A model generated the notes under the pieces. It was given only the letters and a program-made list of their open reading frames with translations, ran no database searches and was not told where the DNA came from. A stretch of DNA of 21,700 bases from Hominisplanchenecus_A murintestinalis (lineage in GTDB: Bacteria > Bacillota > Clostridia > Lachnospirales > Lachnospiraceae), in assembly GCF_943193015.1 (NCBI RefSeq), contig NZ_CALPCM010000042.1, forward strand, positions 1-21,700, read 5' to 3'. Of the stretch, positions 8,641 to 15,098 are shown in pieces. Both the position numbers and the translations under genes were made by a program. How positions within the stretch are numbered: position 1 is the stretch's first letter; each line of letters opens with the position of its first letter.

Positions 8641-8708
8641 GCTTTTTCAAAATATACATATACAGAATAATCCTTCATTGGAATAACCTGCACCACCTTT
8701 GGAAACAT
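8634..8708 (-). pseudogene. Truncated DUF2442-like gene start
   Basis: A 24-codon frame with a full ribosome binding site (GGAGGTGATAGT before ATG) reads MFPKVVQVIPMKDYSVYVYF then EKAV and stops. PKVxxVxPxxDYxxxVxFE is the usual opening of DUF2442 proteins, small proteins often found beside toxin-antitoxin or transposase genes. The gene is cut where the transposase remnant begins. Confidence 0.55.
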
Positions 8709-8815
8709 ACTATCACCTCCGTTACACTAATTCCGTAAAACAATGAAATTTCCGGCATTACTTAATTTCTCCATTCTTTTTAGATTCAATATGAGTATAT
8801 TATAATCAGTCTCAC

Positions 8816-8850
8816 AAAAACCCACAAACAAAATCTGTCTGTGGGTTTTC
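8816..8850. terminator. Bidirectional rho-independent terminator
   Basis: A perfect 10-bp stem AAAACCCACA/TGTGGGTTTT (8817-8826 and 8840-8849), with T-runs on both strands. It lies between the transposase remnant and the 52-residue ORF; on the minus strand it would end transcripts of that ORF. Confidence 0.7.
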
Positions 8851-8968
8851 CATATTTCCTGCTTACAAATAACTGCCTATCTCTTGCATAGTTCCAAATT
8901 CCTAAAATACGGCATTTTCAAGCATTTTGTTAGTTACGTGTCACTTACGCATAAACATTCATATTCAC

Positions 8969-9127
8969 TTACTTTGTTTTATTCAACCCATTCAAAATAT
9001 TATTTATATCCGTTAAAACAATCCTGATTCCTCTTTCATTTAGTCTGATCACCTTTCTCACAATACCATTTATTTCTGCTGATAGTTTATCATTTATCTT
9101 AACAGGCACAGTATTGTTTTCAATCAT
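8969..9127 (-). CDS. Small ORF of 52 residues, unknown function
   Basis: ATG at 9125-9127 is preceded by AGGAGAG at good spacing, and the frame runs 52 codons to TAA. The product begins MIENNTVPVKIND and is charged, with alternating K/R and hydrophobic residues and no membrane segment (KLSAEINGIVRKVIRLNERG in the middle). It may be a helical DNA- or protein-binding peptide, or a fragment of a larger gene. It lies between the terminator at 8816-8850 and the repeat/hairpin cluster at 9150-9236. The ribosome binding site is the main support. I do not recognise it. Confidence 0.45.
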   Translation of the reverse strand: MIENNTVPVKINDKLSAEINGIVRKVIRLNERGIRIVLTDINNILNGLNKTK

Positions 9128-9151
9128 ATCAAAATCTCTCCTATGTACAAA

Positions 9152-9174
9152 AATGCTCCGCTAAACAGCGGAGC
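9152..9174 (-). terminator. Hairpin with short T-run upstream of the 52-residue ORF
   Basis: An 8-bp perfect stem GCTCCGCT/AGCGGAGC with a four-base loop is followed on the minus strand by ATTTTTG. It would end transcription coming from the integrase remnant. Confidence 0.6.
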
Positions 9175-9176
9175 AC

Positions 9177-9236
9177 AAATATTTGTATCCCAGCCATTTA
9201 TTAGTCGCTCGCTGGGTAGCGAAAAATATTTGTATC
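9177..9236. repeat. 13-bp direct repeat pair flanking a small hairpin
   Basis: AAATATTTGTATC occurs at 9177-9189 and again at 9224-9236. Between them is a CCCAGC/GCTGGG inverted repeat (9189-9194 and 9211-9216). The cluster lies just past the broken end of the integrase. It could be a remnant attachment or arm-binding region, or a small miniature element; neither can be shown from one copy. Confidence 0.5.
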
Positions 9237-9302
9237 TGCACCTTTTCTATAAATTCCGATATGCAGTTCCGGCAGAATAATAAGAGGTTCTATTTAAACT
9301 TC

Positions 9303-9911
9303 TTACTTAATATTATACAAACCGATCATAACAAACACATAGGGCGGTAAACCCTGGATAGTGTCTAAAAGGCGTTCCGCCTGTTCGTCTGTCAACGCCC
9401 GTCTTTCCTCTTGAGGAACGCCGCCGCCCTTTGCATCCAAATATATGGTTGGATTTTCATCAATCACATGGCTCTCTTTCGCCGCCCGGAAAATGGACTT
9501 ACAAAGAATCACCACAGACTTATAAACCGAAACCGATTTTTTGGAAACGGGAACAAGTGCCAGCTGAATGTCATCCAGCGTTACATCTGCTATCCGCTTC
9601 TGTCCCAGTTCTTTGATTATATGCCGCCGTACCTTAGATGTATAATCGGTCAGTATGGTGGCACGAATATGAATCGACTGCATCAGCAGCCACTTTTCAC
9701 AATATTCAGCAACAATGGGCGATTTCCGATGAAAAGTGGCATTGTCAATCTGCTCCAATGCCTCTATTTCTCTATCGTACAGTTCTTCAGGCGTTCTTGC
9801 ATAAAGAGCGATGAGCTTTCCATTCGCATCTTTGATTCTGGTTCTATAATACAGGACACCTCTTTTCATGACAGTGCCATATTCTGGAATCACAACTTTT
9901 CTTTTTGCCAA
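9303..9911 (-). pseudogene. Truncated tyrosine recombinase (integrase), catalytic part missing
   Basis: Reads as the N-terminal 202 residues of a phage/transposon-type tyrosine integrase: an N-terminal arm-binding-like segment (KRGVLYYRTRIKDANGKLIA), a core-binding SAM-like domain (IVAEYCEKWLLMQ through IFRAAKESHVIDENP), and the start of the catalytic domain (LTDEQAERLLDTIQG). It ends at VMIGLYNIK, where intact relatives continue GLR with the first catalytic arginine. The Arg-His-Arg-Tyr set is therefore absent and the enzyme must be inactive. The best start is a TTG at 9909-9911, with GGAGGTGA upstream and the expected opening MAKRKVV; an ATG farther upstream (10055) lies inside the IS element and is not credible. 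It was probably the integrase of the mobilizable element to its right. Confidence 0.85.
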
Positions 9912-9988
9912 TTCCGTCACCTCCGTTATGCAGTGACTTTTGTCAAGAGGTAAATTTAAAAAATAACAAACTTTTTTCTCTGACAAAA

Positions 9989-10000
9989 CCCACATTTGTA
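9989..10000 (+). repeat. IS1111-type subterminal inverted repeat, copy 1
   Basis: CCCACATTTGTA, a perfect inverted match to 11558-11569. This is the end beyond the 3' non-coding region of the transposase. Confidence 0.8.
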
Positions 10001-10351
10001 TTCTGAAGATATCTTGGAGAAGCCTTTTGATTAACAGTTCCCGGCATTTGGCCACTCCGTTATTCGTGGATTGGTTACCTACAGGTCAATTGTCCGCCGT
10101 GGGCTCTGCTGTCCTAAAACGTGGATCAGTGTATTGCTACCCTGCCGACAAGGAGGTGCCGCAGATAGCCCGAACCTTGAAGTTCCAAAAGACTCCTTCA
10201 AGATATCTCCAGTTTTTTTGTTTTTAGTTGCTGCTGATTATGCAGCTGCGCCTGCTTAATCAGCTTGATTGCCAGCCATCAGGATGACAGCCGACGGTCA
10301 AGTGCTGCGCAGCAGTTCATTTACCCTTGACGGGCGGATGGCAGCCTGATA
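10001..10351 (-). ncRNA. Candidate bridge/seek RNA region of the IS1111-type element
   Basis: About 350 non-coding bases separate the transposase stop from the element end. Recent work on IS110-family elements shows that a guide RNA which pairs with donor and target DNA is encoded in the non-coding end; in the IS1111 group it lies downstream of the transposase, as here. On the minus strand hairpins are visible: GCTGATTA/TAATCAGC with a 16-base loop (about 10230-10261), CTTGAAG/CTTCAAG (about 10174-10201), and CCAC/GTGG near the end. Exact RNA ends and guide loops cannot be read by eye. Confidence 0.5.
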
Positions 10352-11474
10352 TCACCCCATGCTGATATTGTCTGTCATCATACCCCATATAAAGCAGGCA
10401 AGTTCCCTCGCAACGGCTGTTACCGCTACGTTCTTTTTCTTGCCTTTCCTTATCATTCTGTAATACTTTCTCCTCAGTCTCTCGTTTGCTTTGTCTGCAT
10501 AAGCTACCACCTCCGGCGGATTGCCGCCCTGTCTTGCTTTCAGATCTTTTGATTTATGCCCGACCGCTCCCTTGCAGATCCCTTTGGAATCCTCGATCAG
10601 CAGCTTCCTCACATGGCTGTTCCACGCTTTTGTGATGGAAAGCCTGTTGATTTTATCGCTGCTTGAATCTTCCCCTGGTACCAGCCCCAGGTATGCAGAA
10701 TAGATGTTTCCTTTTGCAAATCTCCGGAAATCCCCTGTCTCAACCAGGCATGATAACGCCGTATGCGTTTTCACTCCAAGAAAGCATACCAGCTTCTTCA
10801 CTTTCTCCACATACTCTGTCTCAGACGCCAGTTCCTCTATTCCTCTTATCAAAGCCTTCAATCCGGTTTGTCTAGTATTCATAGGTAATCAGATACTCGT
10901 TCAGCGTTTCCCTGTCCAATCCACTCAGTTCAAGTGATTTCAGCCACTTTAAGTGTACCTGCGTCCATTTGCCCTTATCATAATGGAATCCCTGGCTTAA
11001 ACAGAACGCATTAATTCTCTGTTTTGTCTTTTTCAAATCAGATTTATGGTCGTCCCTCATCCGCAGATAGACTTTCACATTGTCATCTTTATCCGTCGGG
11101 ATATGCACAGCATGGTATCCTCCATAAGACAGACACTGGGCAATCATAAGCGCATCCCTTTTATCTGTTTTAATTCTTTTTCCCTGCTGTGTCAGCATTG
11201 TGGTCGGAGCAAGGATGACACACCGGATTCCCTTCTTCACTAATTCATGATACAAGGAAAATCCCAGGCATCCCGCCTCATAGCCGCAGAGAATGTCGCA
11301 GTCCTCTTTTATCTTTTTCTTAAGATTCTCAATGAACTGCACAATATTGTCCGGCTCCGGCGTTACTTTAACATTTGCATAAATAATGTCGTCTCCGTCA
11401 AATCTTGGCTCAATGGCGCATAAAGTGTAGTTTGTGCTATGGACATCCATTCCAATTCGTAGTATTCTTTTCAT
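10352..11474 (-). pseudogene. IS110-family transposase, split by a frameshift
   Basis: Two abutting frames together make one transposase of about 375 residues. The first (10872-11474, 200 residues) is the RuvC-like DEDD domain, with Asp10, Glu66, Asp104 and Asp107. The second (10352-10882) is the Transposase_20 domain, with the serine-bearing segment PGEDSSSDK followed by ITKAWNSHVRKLL. The break lies at the sequence TACTAGAC: removing one base restores a continuous reading YEYRQTGLKAL. The catalytic residues of both domains survive. AGGAGG is placed eight bases before the first ATG. Programmed frameshifting is not usual in this family, so it is probably inactive, unless the extra base is a sequencing error. 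Confidence 0.85.
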
Positions 11475-11557
11475 GTAAGTGGCCTCCTTTTGTATGCGGT
11501 AATCCCTGTTACCATCGTTTTTTTCTAAAACTTAGTATACAGGTAAATCCACGTTGC

Positions 11558-11569
11558 TACAAATGTGGG
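11558..11569 (-). repeat. IS1111-type subterminal inverted repeat, copy 2
   Basis: TACAAATGTGGG on the plus strand, the exact reverse complement of the copy at 9989-10000. It marks the end upstream of the transposase start. Confidence 0.8.
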
Positions 11570-11573
11570 GTCA

Positions 11574-11983
11574 CTTCATATTGTCCTAAAGTTCAGTCCT
11601 TCCCATCATGTTTGCAACCACAATGGTACTATGACCTCTGCTGACTTCTCGCCATTCGTTGTTACTACGGATTTCTTATGCATTTGTTGATGTAATTCCA
11701 TCCGCTGACGAGACCTCCCCAGGTAAGAACGCAATCTTTCACTCCATCCATCCGCCACATTTACCACAATTAGTTTCGAGTAGTTATTGGACTTCGACTT
11801 GTTATGCACCCTTATCCCTAACTGTAGCCTGATGTGATTTCTGTTCGTCAGACCAGAGCTTTGCCTCCAGCTTTCTTCAGATTCCACCTCACAATGGACA
11901 CCCTTGCTCTTGGCTATACACTTCCCACTACTAGGGCGTGTTACGGACTTTCACCGATTAGATTGCGCCCATACTGGGCGCAC
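11574..11983 (-). mobile_element. 5' fragment of a group II intron
   Basis: On the minus strand the sequence opens with GTGCGCCC at 11983, the group II 5' consensus (GUGYG), forming a GCGCCCA/TGGGCGC stem. Downstream are the conserved GGTGAAAGTCCGT (11943-11955), GAAGTCAGCAGAGGTCATAG (11629-11648) and GGAAGGACTGAAC (11591-11603), all typical of intron RNA just before the maturase gene. The maturase and the 3' ribozyme domains (V and VI) are absent, because the sequence is cut by the IS1111-type element. A 93-codon open frame across this stretch is ribozyme RNA, not a gene. The intron sits directly after a terminator hairpin, a site choice known for class C introns, but I do not assign the class. 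Confidence 0.8.
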
Positions 11984-12019
11984 AAAAGAAACGGCGGCTC
12001 TGATTTCTCAAAGCCGCCG
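11984..12019 (-). terminator. Terminator hairpin that forms the 5' exon of the group II intron
   Basis: Perfect 8-bp stem CGGCGGCT/AGCCGCCG (12012-12019 and 11992-11999, read on the minus strand), followed by TTCTTTT and then immediately by the intron's GTGCG. No gene that it would serve remains on the minus strand to its right. Confidence 0.7.
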
Positions 12020-12046
12020 AAAGATAGTATAGGCGTGTTAATAGGT

Positions 12047-12088
12047 CTGCTGTACGACGGCTTTTTTTCTTTTGCCGTCGTTCGGCAG
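12047..12088. other. Hairpin with T-rich loop of unknown role
   Basis: CGACGGC/GCCGTCG (12055-12061 and 12074-12080) with a 12-base T-rich loop, extended by CTGC/GCAG (12047-12050 and 12085-12088). It may be an old terminator or an element end. The rest of 12020-12140 holds nothing recognisable apart from an isolated TATAAT at 12114-12119. Confidence 0.45.
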
Positions 12089-12140
12089 ATATACATATTC
12101 ACTATTTTGAAAATATAATATCAAAACTGTACGGATTCAG

Positions 12141-12191
12141 CATGAGTAAATCACGCACCTTTTCTGCGCGATTTACTCATGTTCTTTTTTC
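12141..12191 (+). terminator. Terminator or attenuator hairpin before the ABC transporter operon
   Basis: A 12-bp perfect stem CATGAGTAAATC/GATTTACTCATG (12141-12152 and 12170-12181) is followed by TTCTTTTTTC on the plus strand. It lies about 20 bases after a TATAAT (12114-12119) and 47 bases before the transporter start codon. It may insulate the operon, or attenuate it if transcription begins at the upstream box. A second possible -10 (TATACT, 12202-12207) lies downstream of it. Confidence 0.75.
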
Positions 12192-12237
12192 TATAGTACG
12201 CTATACTGTCCGTGTACCACGAAAGGAGCGAATAATT

Positions 12238-12987
12238 ATGAGTACACTATTACAAGTAAAAAATATCACAAAAATCTATCCGAACCAGCCAAAACCCAGT
12301 CTTGACAATGTTTCCTTTGAGGTTGCACAGGGGGAGTTTTTAGGCATCATGGGTGCGTCTGGCTCCGGCAAAACAACTCTCCTAAATGTTTTATCTACAA
12401 TCGATGTTCCGACTAACGGCCATATTGTCATGGGAAAAACCCATATTGAAAAACTTGGCCAAAAACAGGCCGCTGATTTCCGTAAAAACAATCTAGGCTT
12501 TATCTTTCAGGAATATTTCCTTCTGGACAGTCTTACTGTACGCGAAAATATTGCAGTCCCATTGACTCTGCTTCACAAACCAGCACAGGAGATTGATAGG
12601 AAAGTTAAGGAACTGGCCGAACTGTTTGGAATCGACTCTCAGCTTAAAAAATATCCCAGCGAATTGTCCGGCGGTCAACGGCAGCGTGTGGCGGCAGCGC
12701 GCGCAATGGTAAAACGGCCTCCGTTAATTTTTGCAGACGAACCTACCGGTGCACTGGACTCCAGTTCCGCAACAGAACTGCTTACTGCCTTGAAAGAGGT
12801 CAATCATACTTTGGGAACCACAATCCTCATGGTAACGCACGATCCCTATGCTGCCAGCTATACAGACCGTATCCTTTACTTCAAAGATGGACATATCATC
12901 TCCGAGTTGCAGCGCCATAATTCTGAACGCCGGTGCTTCTATGAGGCTATTATGCAGGAATCTGCCCGGCAGGACGAGAAACGGTAA
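12238..12987 (+). CDS. ABC transporter ATP-binding protein, BceA-like
   Basis: The ATPase of a MacB/BceAB-type exporter, which in relatives confers resistance to peptide antibiotics such as bacitracin by target protection. In 249 residues: Walker A GASGSGKT (39-46), Q-loop Gln91, signature LSGGQ (143-147), Walker B LIFADE (163-168) and switch His201. The start is the ATG that follows AAAGGAGCG and gives MSTLLQVKNI; an in-frame ATG 96 bases upstream lies inside the terminator hairpin and is rejected. The permease gene follows after 15 bases. Substrate cannot be read from the sequence. ATPase assignment is certain; the Bce-type assignment rests on the permease. Confidence 0.95.
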   Translation: MSTLLQVKNITKIYPNQPKPSLDNVSFEVAQGEFLGIMGASGSGKTTLLNVLSTIDVPTNGHIVMGKTHIEKLGQKQAADFRKNNLGFIFQEYFLLDSLTVRENIAVPLTLLHKPAQEIDRKVKELAELFGIDSQLKKYPSELSGGQRQRVAAARAMVKRPPLIFADEPTGALDSSSATELLTALKEVNHTLGTTILMVTHDPYAASYTDRILYFKDGHIISELQRHNSERRCFYEAIMQESARQDEKR

Positions 12988-13002
12988 TCAGGGGGTGAGT
13001 AT

Positions 13003-14976
13003 ATGAACTTAACGACGATAGCGTTAAAAAATCTGAAACGGAACTTTTCCTTTTATTCACTGTATCTTGTGTCCGTTTCTTTCGTCTTGATGGTTTACTT
13101 TTGCTTTACTTCTTTTTCTATGAATGAGATTATCATGGCAAAAATCTCATCGGATGGCCGCGTAGAAATGATGTGCAGTGTAGTCGCAGTATTCATCATG
13201 GCGTTTGTTGTGTTTTATATGTTCTACTCGAACAACTTTTTCATGCGCCGCCGAATGAAAGAATTGGGGATTTATGCCCTGCTTGGATACCGCAAAGTGG
13301 ATATGCTTTGTCTGCTGACCATAGAAAATATTTTCATTTGCCTTGGGGGAATGTTCATTGGCATTTTAGCTGGCAGCCTGTTGCACATCGGCGTAACGGC
13401 AGGAATTGTTGCTTTGCTTGGTCTGACTATCGATATGAGTGCAATTCCGTTTATCAATCCTCATGCTGTCAGTTCGATCTTCCTGTTTATCCTTGCTGTG
13501 CTGCTTACCCTTACGATTTCCAATGCAGTATTGCTTCTAAAATCAACCCTTTTGGATTTAGTTCGACTAGAAAAAAAGGTGGAAAAACCTGTTCGTCCGA
13601 ACATCATTTTTTCCTTCATAGGAATTATTTCTCTACTCGGCGGATATATTCTGGCATTGGACATGGTTCGAGGTGCTCAATCTGTTTGGACAACGATTGG
13701 ATTTTATCCTATTGCATTGTTGACATTGGTGCTGGTAGTAGTTGGCACCGTATTGTCCATTTATTCTTTTGCTCCCTTTATATGCCAGTGCATCAAAAAT
13801 CGCCATAGCGTTCTGTACCGTGAGAACACAATTATTGTAATTCCTAAATTTATGCACCGCATCCGCTCCAATGCAAAATCGCTGATTCTTTTGGTTTTGC
13901 TGGCTGCTGGAACACTTGCCGTTTTTGGGGCAACCACACTTTCAGTCTGGTATCCTTACAGAGCTGTGGAGCGAATCATTCCTTCTGCCATTGAATACCG
14001 GATTGAAGACGAACAGCAGAGTAAAGACGCGTTGGAGGCATTAGCAAAAGCTCCAAATGGACAGGAATGCCAGGTACAAGAAACCACCTTGCTCAAAACC
14101 ACAGCCATATCAGATCATCTTCCCGATGAATATAACATTAGCGGCGAAGAAATACGGACTCCGGGGTTTGAATGTATGAGTCTGACCGACTACAGGGCTT
14201 TATTGAGCAGTCAGGGAAAAGAAAGTACGATGTCTGAGCTTAATGATACCGAATGTGTTTTAGTGAAATACCGACCAGATCCGGAAAACACGGATGTTGG
14301 CGCTGTTTATCGCCTGAACATTGGTAATGGAGGCACAACGGATGTGACAGTTGTTCAGACCACCTTGAATAATCCTATCGGGTTTGCAAATAGTGTTGCT
14401 ACGCTTCTTGTCTCTGACCAGCTTTATCAGACCATAGCAAGCGGGCAGCCGGAACAGATCACTGTTGTCAGCATCAACGGAGGAACGGCCCGTTCTGATG
14501 GGACTGCCTATACAATTTTGAAAGATGCTATGCCCGAAAACATTTATCTTGCAAGTGCATGGCAGCGGCAGACTGAAATTGTCCAGCTGAACAGCTCCAC
14601 CTATCTGCTGATTGCATTTGCAACCATCATCTTCCTGATCGCAACCGGCAGCATCCTCTACTTTCAAAATCTATCTGCTGTCTCCTACGATCGGGATGAT
14701 TACAACATCCTTCAGCGCATGGGTTACAGCAGGGATACGATAAAAAGATGCGTCCGTCGGCAAATACAAATTTACTTTGTGATCCCTTATGTGATGGGTA
14801 TATTACACAGCATTTTTGCTATCATATGTTACAAATCTGCATTGATGGATGATGTGCTGGGTCAGGCAGGCGAGGTTATCCTACCCATAGCCTTAGCTAT
14901 CGGAATTTTTTCTATCATTTATTTTATCTACTATCAGATAACTAAATATTCCTGCTATAAAGCAGCGATAAACTAA
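13003..14976 (+). CDS. ABC transporter permease, BceB-like (FtsX domain)
   Basis: A 657-residue membrane protein, close to the usual BceB length. Visible architecture: a first helix at about 18-38, FtsX-type helices through about 260, a seventh helix at about 292-316, a large extracellular domain of about 215 residues (316-530), then three helices (about 532-553, 588-608 and 625-645). Ten helices with a big loop between the seventh and eighth define the BceB/VraG group, where the loop takes part in sensing and binding antimicrobial peptides. GGGGGTGA precedes the ATG. It pairs with the ATPase just upstream; a kinase and regulator follow from a separate promoter. In typical Bce systems the permease itself is the sensor that activates the kinase. 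Confidence 0.92.
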   Translation: MNLTTIALKNLKRNFSFYSLYLVSVSFVLMVYFCFTSFSMNEIIMAKISSDGRVEMMCSVVAVFIMAFVVFYMFYSNNFFMRRRMKELGIYALLGYRKVDMLCLLTIENIFICLGGMFIGILAGSLLHIGVTAGIVALLGLTIDMSAIPFINPHAVSSIFLFILAVLLTLTISNAVLLLKSTLLDLVRLEKKVEKPVRPNIIFSFIGIISLLGGYILALDMVRGAQSVWTTIGFYPIALLTLVLVVVGTVLSIYSFAPFICQCIKNRHSVLYRENTIIVIPKFMHRIRSNAKSLILLVLLAAGTLAVFGATTLSVWYPYRAVERIIPSAIEYRIEDEQQSKDALEALAKAPNGQECQVQETTLLKTTAISDHLPDEYNISGEEIRTPGFECMSLTDYRALLSSQGKESTMSELNDTECVLVKYRPDPENTDVGAVYRLNIGNGGTTDVTVVQTTLNNPIGFANSVATLLVSDQLYQTIASGQPEQITVVSINGGTARSDGTAYTILKDAMPENIYLASAWQRQTEIVQLNSSTYLLIAFATIIFLIATGSILYFQNLSAVSYDRDDYNILQRMGYSRDTIKRCVRRQIQIYFVIPYVMGILHSIFAIICYKSALMDDVLGQAGEVILPIALAIGIFSIIYFIYYQITKYSCYKAAIN

Positions 14977-15045
14977 TAGCATCATAGGCAGTTGGAATCC
15001 AGTATGAATCCCGACTGCCTACGGTGATTACTCCATTTCACTTTC
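14977..15045 (+). other. Hairpin between the permease and kinase genes
   Basis: TAGGCAGT/ACTGCCTA, extended by partial pairing (about 14988-15022), follows the permease stop. No T-run follows, so it is a weak terminator or an mRNA-stabilising hairpin, possibly separating the transporter and regulator transcripts. Confidence 0.45.
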
Positions 15046-15074
15046 TTGCGGATATGGCACAAGTAGAGTAAAAT
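15046..15074 (+). promoter_or_regulatory. Promoter of the two-component genes
   Basis: TTGCGG (15046-15051), a 17-base spacer and TAAAAT (15069-15074), 24 bases before the kinase start codon. It would let the regulator genes be expressed apart from the transporter. Confidence 0.6.
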
Positions 15075-15098
15075 AGAGAAAAGCTAGGAGGTATTGCT

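Larger units (their letters stand above)
9985..11573 (-). mobile_element. IS1111-type insertion sequence (IS110 family)
   Basis: About 1.59 kb. It contains a DEDD transposase with a long non-coding region on its 3' side, and is bounded by a 12-bp perfect inverted repeat CCCACATTTGTA (9989-10000 and, inverted, 11558-11569). Subterminal inverted repeats of this length are the mark of the IS1111 group; outer ends are therefore set a few bases beyond the repeats and are approximate. It lies between the integrase remnant and a group II intron fragment. No target duplication is visible, as expected for the family. Confidence 0.8.

Noticed and set aside
9918..9946. TTGACA at 9941-9946 (minus strand) as an integrase promoter
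   Set aside because: No -10 box lies at 16-18 bases; the nearest AT-rich hexamer (CATAAC) is only about 10 bases away and abuts the ribosome binding site.
9912..10055. Longer start for the integrase remnant (ATG at 10055)
   Set aside because: The extension lies in the IS element and its terminal repeat. The TTG at 9911 with GGAGGTGA gives the expected N-terminus.
11606..11887. Minus-strand open frame of 93 codons
   Set aside because: It lies wholly inside the conserved group II intron RNA, has no good ribosome binding site, and its sequence is explained by ribozyme motifs.
12142..12237. Extended N-terminus for the ABC ATPase (start at 12142)
   Set aside because: The extension crosses a terminator hairpin, and the ATG at 12238 has a proper ribosome binding site and the family's usual N-terminus.
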